Below are positions 41,301 to 52,265 of a DNA stretch of 64,000 bases, piece by piece; within the stretch, counting starts at the first letter, position 1, and each line of letters starts with the position of its first letter. Location: the NCBI RefSeq assembly GCF_026151205.1, contig NC_087082.1:2322001-2386000 (forward strand), read 5' to 3'. The notes below the pieces were generated by a model, which did not search any database, had not been told where the DNA came from, and saw only the letters and a program-made list of their open reading frames with translations. Source of the DNA: Bolinopsis microptera (Eukaryota > Ctenophora > Tentaculata > Lobata > Bolinopsidae). The position numbers and the translations under genes were made by a program.

Positions 41301-41577
41301 CAAACACCCCTGACTGCTCTACCCCTGCATAAAGCTGTAGTTTCTTTACCACTTCTACCGGGATCTCATTCATGCCAGCAAGTTCGTCATCACCAGACAT
41401 GGATCGAGCTGCAGCAAATTCGGGCAGAATATTTATGCCCACTGGAACAGTATCAGAAGTACCCAGATAGCCGAACTGTTGAAGAAAAGCAGCCCTCGTC
41501 CTGAAGTCTGACTTGAAATCTACTTCTAGGGCCTTTAATTGCACCAACAAACAACATATTATAACAAACGTAAACAT
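38314..41577 (-). CDS. Secreted matrix metalloproteinase with CUB domains
   Basis: Two exons, 38658-41577 and 38314-38408, joined over an intron beginning GTTAGT and ending TTTTGCAG. About 1004 residues from ATG at 41575-41577. A signal peptide is at 1-17. The prodomain has the cysteine switch PRCQNPD (103-109; the usual Gly is Gln). A furin site RRKR is at 128-131. The zinc metalloprotease domain runs about 135-300, with HEIGHLLGLGH at 244-254 and the Met-turn M262. A Thr/Ser-rich linker follows. Then come a clear CUB domain (375-484), two CUB-like domains (about 491-593 and 601-717), a Cys-containing region and a last CUB-like domain (about 848-929), ending in a Gly-rich tail. The hemopexin domain typical of MMPs is absent. 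Likely role: processing of extracellular matrix or ligands after furin activation. It is convergent with the EGF gene. Confidence 0.9.
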
Positions 41578-42911
41578 GCCAAAGTGCGAAGAGAAAAATG
41601 AAGCACGAATTTTACCGGGTGGAACCCGACCCCGGATAATAATTGAATTGTTATCAGCTAGTTGGAAGGGACAGTCTTCTTTTGCTCGTTAGCCAATAAT
41701 GCGAGTTGCAAACGGCAACAAATGGTGAAATTAGAAATGCAGATTTTATCACAGGAAACCTGACCCAGGGCACGATTGAATTACTATTTGGAGGGCATCT
41801 AGTTTCCTTACTCTAATTTGAGTCAAAATCACGTCCTCTTTGAGCAGTTGAAATCATGTTGACGAATATTACGAATTGCCTATTTTAAGGAGCATGATGA
41901 AGATTATTAATTATAGAATAGTTGGGTGAGATCAGAGTGACGAATATTAGATTTAGAGTAAATATCAACAAAAGTGACCTCTCCGAATATTATATATATT
42001 ATATATAATGATCAGCATAGTATGTAGCGGGTTAAACCTAAATCATAACTATGCGTGTTTCTTACCTAACCGGTTCTGTCTGGAAATCTCATTTCTATGT
42101 TAAGATTTTCTGCACTCACATGCAGACTGCAGAGAAGCAAGGAAATTGCCAGTAAGGTTGGGCAAGATATGGGCCGTAAAACAAGTGAGATGCTGAATAC
42201 AACTAAAAATTCAAACTACTGTTAGTGTTAGTCCGCAATGCACCCAAATCATATTCCTGTAATGTGTAATGTTAATTTCAGATTTTTGACGAAATTGGAA
42301 CTGAGAGTTGGAAGTGGAACTGGACAATGACGACAGACTGGGACTGGTTCCCGACCTGTAAGTGTATGTGTGACTGTGTACCCTCAAGGTACGGGTATAA
42401 CTTTTACTTATAACTATAAGCTTATACTTTGAGTTTGAGTGACCGGCCACTCATGATCATGCCAGACTCTTACTTGTTTCCTGTAAACATTTAAGAAGAC
42501 GGTAATATTTATTACTTCATCACTATAAAGCAGTATAGGCAGTTTAGTTGTGAATTGGTGAAAATAACAAGAATGAAGAAATGGACTTATTTTATTCAAA
42601 ATCATTTTCGAATTATAACTTTATGATTTGACGTAAGACAACCGTTACAAAACACACAAATATTATTACCAAACGTGTTCTGTAACAAGTATTCAACGTT
42701 ATAACGGGTGACACTCGTAAAATATCTGATCCATATATATATTAGGACCGTCGACGAGTCCAACTTTGCTACACGTTGTATACCTCTCGTGCACGCGAAG
42801 CCGGCCGCCGGGGTTATTATACAGCGTGTGTCAAGTCCAACTCGGCGCGCGTCCTGGTAGCTTAATATAAACCTACAAATTCTACGTTAATGAGCATGTG
42901 TGTGTGATGAG
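41578..42911. other. 5' flank of the MMP/CUB gene
   Basis: Must contain its promoter, but no TATA box at a convincing distance was seen. Includes an AT-rich palindromic stretch near 41990-42010. No gene. Confidence 0.5.
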
Positions 42912-43067
42912 CAGGGACAAAAGGATTTTGCGATTATTTTGGCCAAAAATCGCGATAACGCGAATTTTAACAGACTATACATTAAACTATACATAAAATT
43001 TGTTGCAAATAATGGGAAAAATCGCGATTCCGTACATCATACATGTCGCGATTTCCTTTTGTCCCTG
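42912..43067. mobile_element. hAT MITE copy 2 (156 bp) with exact 8-bp duplication
   Basis: Inverted ends CAGGGACAAAAGG and CCTTTTGTCCCTG. Flanked by GTGATGAG on both sides (42904-42911 and 43068-43075). It shares ends and interior with 30574-30722. CAGGG ends and 8-bp duplications are hAT hallmarks. Confidence 0.95.
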
Positions 43068-43077
43068 GTGATGAGGA

Positions 43078-43169
43078 TTACCTGGGGACCTCAGGCTATC
43101 ATTGATCATGTTCAATGTTCATTAACATGAGAATAGGTGGAATGATAGGCTGATCGCGCGGCCCAGTAA
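43078..43169 (+). repeat. 77-bp repeat family, copy 2
   Basis: Starts TTACCTGGGGACCTCAGGCT, two bases after the hAT duplication, and is longer than copy 1 by internal insertions. Confidence 0.8.
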
Positions 43170-43285
43170 CAGTTAATGTGGCAGTTGGTTTACTGCTACA
43201 ATGTACAAACTGCTACAAACTAGAACTTACTGCTACAAACTGCTGCAAACACACAAAGGCAAACGGCGCGCACGCGAATGCAGCA

Positions 43286-43330
43286 GTGAGTAGCAGTTAG
43301 TAGCAGTTAGTAGCAGTTAGTAGTAGGTAG
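43286..43330. repeat. (GTAGCAGTTA)n tandem repeat, block 1
   Basis: About four 10-bp units. A larger block lies at 44241. Confidence 0.9.
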
Positions 43331-44240
43331 TGCGCCATCGACAGTGAGCCGCGCGTGCCGACTGTAGGATGGTTTTTTAGCGCTAATTTCGGCCAGCACA
43401 ATTTTCTTCAAACAAATAGATATTAAGTTGCTCTAACCAGAGCCCTCTCGCTTGCAGTAGCGCGCAGTACGCGTAGGCACATGGCTAGGTGAAGATATTA
43501 AGTATCCTTCCCGACCTTCGTATCACGTTGCGACCCCCACGGTCGTTTCCTGACGATACAGGGGGAGCCGCGCACTTCGTGCGCGGCGGGTCATACAACG
43601 TATGACAACCCGACCACTGATTGCAACAAAAATTGGTAAGCTTACTCATAGACTTACAAGGAAAGTGTCCGAAAAGTTTAAAGCATATCCAACCATCAGA
43701 CATTATGTTACAGCTAAAAGCAGCGTATTTCGCCCCATTTTTATCACTATATCAACTCCGATATCCAGCAAATTTTTCGGACAGTTGTGAAAGCCCTATT
43801 GGAAGGTCGTCGCTAATTTTCAGAATGATCTCATTCAAGGAACTGAAGTCGAAGATATATCCAAATAATACGACAAAAATCAACGAATTTGGTCAAATTT
43901 GGTCAAATTACGCGACTTTTACAGTTGACGGATGTTACTCGTCTAAATTTCTTCGAAGTAGCGCGCGCCGCTTTCTTCTCGAAATGTTGGCCCGATGGCA
44001 AGTGCTATGAAGTAGCGCGCGCCGGGCCAGATCATTAACAATGGTCAACTTTTACAGCTAATTTTGCTCCGAAAGCCGCGCACCATCAAATATGGCACCT
44101 AGGCGAAACTCACTGATCTTTCCAAAAAGATATGACAAATTTGGTATTGTGAAAATTCTCACAGTCTCTAGAAAACATGACAATGGTACAAAAATTCTTA
44201 AAATCCGAGCAAGTTTATTTTTATGGTGCACCCCCTTTTA

Positions 44241-44315
44241 GTAGCAGTTAGTAGCAGTTAGTAGCAGTTAGTAGCAGTTAGTAGCAGTTAGTAGCAGTTA
44301 GTAGCAGTTAGTAGC
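44241..44315. repeat. (GTAGCAGTTA)n tandem repeat, block 2
   Basis: Seven full units and a partial one. Confidence 0.95.
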
Positions 44316-44338
44316 TTCACATAGCCATGTGTCTACGC

Positions 44339-44414
44339 TTACCTGGGGACCTCAGGCTATTATGTTCATAAACATAGAGATTCGGCGGAATGACAGGCTG
44401 AGCGCGGCCCAGTA
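44339..44414 (+). repeat. 77-bp repeat family, copy 3
   Basis: Closest to copy 1 (reverse complemented); shares ATTCGGCGGAATGACAGGCT. Confidence 0.8.
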
Positions 44415-45560
44415 TGAGTAAATACAGCTCGACATAATTGATAATCTTGTAGCGCGATGCACTACTAGGCCGCGCCGCGCATCTTCTCGCAACCACATGC
44501 AGATCGGCGAGATGCGAAGGATTGACATCGTGAATCAAAAAATAATCGTGCTGCACTACACGGTGCATTTTTATTATTCAGATCATTGCGTCTTTATAAA
44601 ATAAACGGAGTGTATGCGAAAACTGAAAAATATATACAATATAGATATAATATCATAAAAAGAAATTGCGCTTTGAGGTATTAAAGACAACAGTTATTTC
44701 GATAAGGGGGGACAGAGGGCCCAAGTTGCGATATAAACTAGACAATATTGAAGATTTAGACTTAAATATTGAGGCCTTTGGCTAGAGAATACTTTCTTAG
44801 ATATTTTGGACAGTTTAGGCCCGTGGCCAGTTTTCAAAAAATATTGATATAATATATCCATACCAACATTAACAATTTATCGAATACAATTTTATTAAAT
44901 ATTATCAAATACAACATAATATAAAACCAATTCATACTTCTCTATATGCCATGCATCTCTAATACTGTGTGCCTCAACATAATCGACACTGAGCCTTCTC
45001 TTTCCCCTCATTTTACTCAATTAGCCTGTAATTGACCAATTTGTGCAAATAATGTGATTTAGGTACACTTTTAACTATATTCATTGTCATATGTTGTATG
45101 ACCCGCCGCGCACGAGTGCACGGCTCCCCTTGTATCGTAGAAACTCTATAGTGAAACAACCGTGGGGGTTAAACATCAATGGTCTTGCTTACTTTTAAGC
45201 AAGACCATTGATGCTTGTTGAGCTGAAATACATCTGGGTTTATCGAACAGACTAAATAGTACAGAGAAGAAGGATTTTCTCAAACTGTACATGCTGATTA
45301 GCATATTGGACCAATAGTGTGGATGGGGCCGGGGTTTGATATGGAATCTTAACTGGAAGCCAGATGGGATCAACGAGTAGCCAGCCCTGCTTTCATAATA
45401 ATTTGTACGGGTAAAATATATTCACAATATGCCTAAAATTAATAAGCTGGTCATCCACTGCCTTCAATGTCTGTTGCTTGACTGCCTTCGACACTATATA
45501 TCTATGTCTATGTCTATTTCTTTGTTTTCAGCATGATACTTTTATAATTTTGATACTATC
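44415..45560. other. No gene recognised
   Basis: AT-rich DNA with the right arm of the 43533/45169 pair and a perfect hairpin just after it. Confidence 0.5.
45174..45213. repeat. Perfect hairpin, 17-bp arms
   Basis: CATCAATGGTCTTGCTT, a 6-bp loop, then its exact complement. It lies 4 bp outside the right arm ending at 45169. Confidence 0.9.
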
Positions 45561-47475
45561 CAAGATTTTGATAAATCAAGCCCAAAGTTTTGGCGCACTA
45601 ATATTTGGGACCTAAGGTAGTATAGTGTAGATATAAAATTCCTGTACTCTAGCTCTGTACTTTCTACTTGGCGCTTTAAATTTCAAAATAATCAACTACA
45701 TGTCAACTCCAAATTAAATTTTTCTAATTTGGTCAGAATTAATTATGGCTTGTTAATCTCTACTAACAACTTTGCACAGTTCTTTAAATCAAAGGTCGAC
45801 AACATATACAACAACATTTATTTAGAACAACAATCCCAAGATTCTCCTAACTCAGATGAATTTGTTCCTCTTTCTAATAGCCCAAAGATAGTACAATTCC
45901 GTCATGTGTCTGATGAAGAACTAGTAAGCATCATAAAGAATATGTCTAACAAATTCTGTGATCTTGACCCCATACCTACAAAGATTCTCATCAAGTGTCT
46001 CCCAGAACTCCTTCCTCTGATCTCATTTATAGTCAATGAATCATTAGTTAAAGGTGAGTTTCCTATAAAACTTAAGGAGGCTCTCATTCGTCCAAGTTTG
46101 AAGAAACGTGGCCTTGACGGTGAATCTCTATCTAACTATAGGCCTATTAGCAATCTCTCATTCTTGTCAAAAATCATTGAGAAGTGTGTATCTATACAGC
46201 TCACCAGTTATCTTGAGGATAACAACTTGCTTTCTAAAGTTCAGTCCGGCTATAGGAAGTTTCATAGCTGTGAAACTGCAACAACCAGAATCCATAACGA
46301 CATCTTGATAACTATTGACAAGAAAACTAAAGTTGTTCTTTTACTTCTAGATTTGAGTGCTGCCTTTGATACTGTCAATCACCCAAGATTAATCAAGAAG
46401 CTAAGATCTGCTTATGGCATTACAGGCATTGCTCTTACATGGATCAGGTCCTACTTGGCTAACCGTTCATTTTGTGTCAAAGTCAAGGATTCGTCTTCCT
46501 CAGCAACTGTTCTTGAGATAGGTGTGCCACAAGGTTCAATCCTTGGCCCCCTGCTATTCATATTGTACACCAAAGATCTTGAGAACATTGCAAGTATGCA
46601 TGGGTGCTGTATTCATTTGTATGCTGATGACACCCAGCTGTATTTCACTCTTGATTCTGATGACCCATCACAGCTAGAGCACAATATGGAACACTGTATG
46701 TCTGATATCAAGAAATGGATGACAAACAATTTCCTTCAACTGAATTCTTCTAAGACTGAAGTCATCGTTATATCCTCTAAATTTGACTCAACAAATATTC
46801 CAGCCTCTCTACAGATTGTTAAGGATCAAGAGCCACATGTTGTTAGTGGAACTGTGAAGAGTCTTGGGCTGTATTTGGACAGTTATCTTTCAATGAGTGA
46901 TCAGATTACGTCAGTGGTTCAAGCATGTAATATTCAGATCAGAAATTTGTGGTTTATTGCATCAAAACTGTCTTTTAACCTTAAGATTCAGCTTGTTCAT
47001 GCTCTAGTACTCTCTAGAATTGATTATTGCAATAGCGTATATTTTGGACTGAGCTCTTATGATTTAAGTCGTTTACAGAAGGTGCAAAATTCTGCTGTAA
47101 GATTTATTTTCGGGAGAGGAAGAAAGGCACACACTACTCCACTACTTAAGAAAGTTCATTTTCTACCAGTTAGATTTAGAATAGATTTTAAGATTGCCCT
47201 ACTTGCCTACAAGTGTTTAAATAATATAGCTCCTCCTTACTTAAAAGAGTTGATATCTCCTAGGCAGCAAAGTTTTAAAAATGTACGTCTTGATAATGAT
47301 TATTTTTACCTTAGTTTTCCGCCCTCTCCTAACAAATGTAAACACAGAGAAAGCTTTTAGTCACTGTGCAGTTAAAGTATTTAATTCCTTGCCATACGAC
47401 ATAAGATCAGCTGAGTCAGTTACATCTTTCAAGACCAAACATAAAACATACTTCTTTTCTCTAGCATTTGATTGA
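45561..47475 (+). pseudogene. 5'-truncated LINE reverse transcriptase, frameshifted
   Basis: One frame runs from about 45561, is interrupted by an early TAG near 45616, then stays open to 47360. It encodes a non-LTR reverse transcriptase with LLDLSAAFDTVNH, GVPQGSILGPLLF and YADDT motifs and the following thumb/connection region. The C-terminal block (KAFSHCAVKVFNSLP to YFFSLAFD) continues in another frame to the TGA at 47475, so there is a frameshift around 47320-47345. The endonuclease and ORF1 are missing, the usual result of incomplete reverse transcription. Its motifs differ clearly from the LINE at 23247-29152, so it is another family (CR1/L2/Rex1 group). Confidence 0.85.
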
Positions 47476-47660
47476 TTTTGCATTTACATAGGTAAAATGA
47501 ACTTGTCATGTCTAATTTTCAATTAAACTAAGCTCAGTTAATGTAAGAGCCGCTTTAGAAAGCACTGGAGTTTATCTCCAGGATTAAATTATATCGAGTT
47601 ATATGATTTAGCTATAAGGCGGTTTATAAATGTTGTATTTATTTATTATTATTATAATTC
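47476..47660 (+). repeat. LINE 3' UTR and (ATT)n tail
   Basis: The 3' end of the truncated LINE. A stretch like GGCGGTTTATAAATGTTG leads into ATT triplets at 47639-47655. Confidence 0.65.
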
Positions 47661-48022
47661 TACTAAGAATTTTTTTGTCTGTACGACCGCCCACGTGCAA
47701 ATCAGACCAGAAATAGGAAGTTGCGTAGTAACCATAGTAACGAGGATTGTTACACGCACGTGCACGTGCAATGATTGTTTTAACGTCATTTTAATCGGTT
47801 TTGTTGATATTACGCTGTGTTTAGTACGAGCAACATTTTATTTGGCTGTATCATCGGTGGGGATGAATACACGATTAAAACTGACTTCCAAACAATACTA
47901 TTAGGTTTCTCCCTGTGACCACGGGTTTTCTAGTTGTATATAATATTTTCTAGCTCTATTAAGAGATATCTTAGATATAAAACTAACCAACATGCATGTA
48001 TTCTTAGCACACATGGTATGTG
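47661..48022. other. Upstream region of the F-box gene
   Basis: Contains CACGTGCAAAT near 47693, GCACGTGCACGTGCAAT at 47757-47772 and two short upstream ATGs before the F-box start. Promoter likely here but not resolved. Confidence 0.4.
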
Positions 48023-48989
48023 ATGACTGATAAACTCAGTATAGACATCCATGATGATTCCCAAGATCCCCTACCAGACCTGTATGACAATTTGAAGTCT
48101 CCTGATAGAACGAAAACATGGAAAGGGTCCAGGTTACGTCGCACTAAGACATACTCTGGTAGTCCTAACAACAATTTGGGTAATGAAAATACCCAGGCTA
48201 TGGCAAACAAAGTTATTGAAGCTGACAAAGGTCCTATACCTCTTTCTCCTGTAAATCAACGGAAGGGAAAATGGAATAAAACTAACATGAAGCGCCGAAG
48301 CACTATTACTGCCAGGGATAAGATGAATAAATCTTATAATGATAGAAGTGATCCAAGGCTGATAAATTCAGATTGCTTTGCTCTCTCAACAAAGAAAGTT
48401 GAAGTTCGCCATTCCTCTGACATCAGCAAAAATGCTGTCATGCACAGGTACTCCTGCCAGTGTAAACAATACCTTGACGAGGCAAAAGAGATCATTTACA
48501 AGTTACAGGAACACCAGTCCTATGATAGCAATATTCTTGGTGAACAAGAGGAGAATCTCTGCTCTGGAAGAGATAACGCTCTGACACCCCTTGACATCCT
48601 AAATTCATCAATTCTGGAGGAAGATTGTAACCAAATAAAAGCTAGTACCCCTTTAACCACTGATGAGCGAATTCAAACATATGCAGAGAACACGAAAGCA
48701 GAAAAAATAACCGATGTGACTGAATTCAACTTTGACTTTCAGATGCTTGATGACACCATCTTGGAGCTCCAAACCATCCAGGGCGAGCTCAGAGAGTCCA
48801 ACAAGGTTAACGAAATGTGGTCTGATAGTAATGACACCATCTTGGAGCTCCAAACCATTCAGGGGGAACTCAGAGAATTCAAGGTTAAAGAAATGTGGTC
48901 TGATAGTCTTGATAAAGGTTGCTGTGATCAGAAATCGATTGATAGACGCAGGATCCCCTCAACTATTCGCGATTCAATGTCTGAAACAG
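48023..48989 (+). CDS. F-box gene exon 1 (disordered N-terminal region)
   Basis: 967 bp open from ATG. Ends ACAG/GTTTGT in phase 1. The next exon's first two bases complete a GAT codon. The frame continues open to 49108 past the donor, but that extension carries no recognisable domain. Confidence 0.65.
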
Positions 48990-51900
48990 GTTTGTTGATA
49001 ACTTTGCTAATTGATTGCACAACGACTAATTATGCAGCATACATTTGTCGCAGATGGCAAGTTTGCTCTAAATCCACAACAGTTTTCATGCTCAAAATAG
49101 ACCATTAAAATTGTCTCTGACTGATCAAATCAGTTCTATGGAATTTAAAAGTTACATATTTAGATATTGAGAGAGTGATAACTAGTGCATCATATTAGAT
49201 CATCCAACTCAACTTATGGTCACTCTATTTCCAAGTGCAAGCAAATTGTCGTACAATTATATTTTCATCTCAGAAAGGGTCCGGCCATTGCTGTGAAATA
49301 TTATGATAACAACTGTTTTAAAAACAGTAATTCCTGTAAGAATTATTTAAACAGGCTGAATTCCCGCAGTCAAAGTTTGCACTGTTCATGTTCATTAAAT
49401 TTCGAGGGATAAAATTTCTGGAATAACATTTTTGGTGGCAACTATTACCACAGGTCTCACAACTCCCTTCTTTAAATCAAATTTGCGGCGGAATGAATCA
49501 AATTATTTTACAGGCCGGCTAAGTATCGGGTTAAATGCCAGGTAGAAAAAACAAACGGACTTTACCATCATTAGGTTAAACCAAACTGTATATACACAGT
49601 ACACACTCCCATAATACCTGAAGTGTGAACCTCAAAACTGATACTTATAAACACTGGGATAACACCAGCTCACTGCAACCTCACTTCAGATGGCAGCAGC
49701 GTGGTTTACATCCTGATCTCCGTGTTCTCCTATTTGGACCTGACCAGTGTATACGAGGCAGGTAAAGTCTGCAGGACCTGGCACTGTGCCTCTCAGCATC
49801 CTGCTGTATGGAGAAACATCACCGTCAACAACAAGAAACTCTCACCTCAGGTCAATATCTATTGATTGATTAATTGATTGATTAAGGGGCCATCTACTTA
49901 GGACGTCCGCCAAAATCTCAGATTTTCAGACCCCCCCTCCCCATGTCCGGGTGTGTCCGAATTTTCAAAACCCCCCTCCCCCGGACGTCTGGATTTTCAG
50001 CTACTTTTAAGAGTACAAATAAAACCAACTCAAATTCATTGTTAATATAATGTGTAGTTACTTAAAATAGACAATAATACATTTAGTGTCGAACAAGTTT
50101 AGCACAGTTTACAGTTACATTAAGTACTTATAGCCATCCAATGGAATAAGTTTTAACGCAGTAGGAGGATATGAGAGTTGTGTCTCGGCTCTCATGAGCT
50201 GCTCTGGGAATGGACTTCTCGTTCAAAATACAAGGATCTAAACTTACAGAGTAATTAGTGCCAAAGAGTTGAAATAAATGGGACTTTTTCGTTAATTCTG
50301 CCAAGATTTCCGGACGTCCGGATTTTCAGAAACCACCCCCCCCCCTTCCCCCTGTCCAGATTTGTCCGAAATTCCAAAACCACCCCCCCCCCTCCCTATT
50401 TACCGGACGTCCTAAGTAGATGGTCCCTAATTGAAATACATGAAGTCATTGTTAGATCGTTGATAGATTAATAAATGTCAATTCACTGTCGTTTATTGGC
50501 CCTGAAGGAGGGGTTGTCATATTGGTAGGGGTGTGTTACGAAGATATGTACGTAATGTTAACGGTATGCAATGGAATATTTATTATAGGATTTCAGGCTA
50601 ACTGTAGTTAGGGTGCAATATAAGTTCAGCTTTGAGTTTTAACTACTTTTCTAGTAGTTATGATAGAAGCTAAGAGGAGAAGCTTATATTTTGACCATAG
50701 TTATAATAGAACAGGTATAATACATCTGGTGCCTATTTCAGCTTTGAACTTTTGTTGTTGTTAAACTTACAGGTTGGATATTTGAGACCTGTTGATAGTT
50801 TATCGTACGATGTAATAACAATTGTTGGGCACGATAATATAATACCAGGTCCAACCCATCCCAATCCAAGAAACTTTATTTTCTCCCGCCATTTGTTCCG
50901 GAGAATTTCCCTCATATCAGAAAACAGGGTCCTAATTACGTGCGGTCTGTCCGTTCCGAAGTGAGGTTATCCGCTCTGTAGTATGTTATGAGAAACATTA
51001 TGTTACCGATCAGGAAGCGTACCTTGTAATGACCCATTGTCACCAACACATTCAATCTGTTCTGTCAAAAACACTGTATATATAAACCTATATAATATCG
51101 TAAAGATAGAATGCTTGACATGTTTATCATATTTTCTAGATCTGTGTGTTTCAGTCAGTAACTACGTAACTACGTACAATATTAATAATGACGAGGTGAA
51201 GAAGTGTGTCTTCACGTCACACCTCTCCACAATAGTTAGATCACTTATATCTCTCTCACTAGCTTCAAAGCGTTTACATATAACGTAATCTTTTGAGAAA
51301 GTATTTTAAAAGCTCAAATCTCGTTACTTGTAACGTGCACTTGTACATGTATTGTATGGAGTGTGGACGTCAGTTTGAATCAGTGTTTCAGGGTGGTAGT
51401 CAGGGTGAAGGAGAGGGACCCACCTCAGTTTGTTAAGGTGGAACTGTCATACTTTTCACGTGAGAATCCTAAAAATAGCCTTACTTCTGAAAATATTCTG
51501 CAGATCACTGGGGCGTTATATAGCACTTGTTTTTAAATACATCCTTATCAAAAAACGATTTCGTTCAATTCTGACCATGTCCGGCTTCACTGTTCCCGTA
51601 TATTCTGAATGGTGGCTAAGATTGAGAATAAAATATCCGAACTGAAAGATCAAAGCAAAAGTTCTCATGGATCTCTTTGACGTACTCACATTTTTATCGA
51701 TCAGAAGGATTGAGTGATAATGACGGTAACCACTTCGTTGCAATTTAGAATAAGACAGTGATAATTGGAACCTCCAATCAGCAAGTTCCCTGATATAATG
51801 TGATGAAAATCATTCAGGAGGTACAATCTAGTACCTCCCCTGATGTGAAAGTGATACTCTCTTGATATGATATCACTTAGACTACACATTATTACGTTAC

Positions 51901-52231
51901 TAGTGTAACCCGGCCTACGGCCGGGATTTCACTGCCGCAGTTAAAAAGGGTAGGAGTAATTACCCGCTGAGTCAAAACCCGCATTAGGTGACCCAATAGT
52001 TTCTTAAACAATAATCTCATAATCAGTTATTTCTTGTGGATAATTAAGTCATTATTAGCCATGAGGCACCACACTCCATGATCATAAGGTCTGAACACCG
52101 AGTATTACACCTCATCACTCCCGTCTTGAACCGCTTTCTATTTTTATTTAAATCGTTATAGAAATTAACCCTTGTTAACTCCGCACCACACCCGCATATT
52201 ATATTTGAAAACACGCATAACATTGTCGTAT

Positions 52232-52265
<34 letters not shown>

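Larger units (their letters stand above)
43533..45169. repeat. Pair of about 75-bp inverted repeats 1.6 kb apart
   Basis: The left arm (43533-43605) begins ACCCCCACGGTCGTTTC and contains GGAGCCGCGCACTTCG. The right arm (45095-45169) is its diverged complement ending CCGTGGGGGT. They may be the ends of a DNA transposon, with other repeats lodged inside. No transposase or clear target duplication was found. Confidence 0.6.

Noticed and set aside
48990-49108. Continuation of the F-box exon 1 frame to a stop at 49108
   Set aside because: A GTTTGT donor in the right phase and the F-box continuation at 49690 explain the gene better; the extension has no conserved feature.
50752-50964. Possible F-box gene exon after a CTTACAG acceptor
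   Set aside because: Phase 0 fits, but the translation shows no LRR or other pattern, whereas 60829 continues the protein naturally.
51391-51436. Possible exon reading VVVRVKERDPPQFVK
   Set aside because: Has AG and GT borders, but its open frame is out of phase with the F-box exon and shows no family pattern. Left out.
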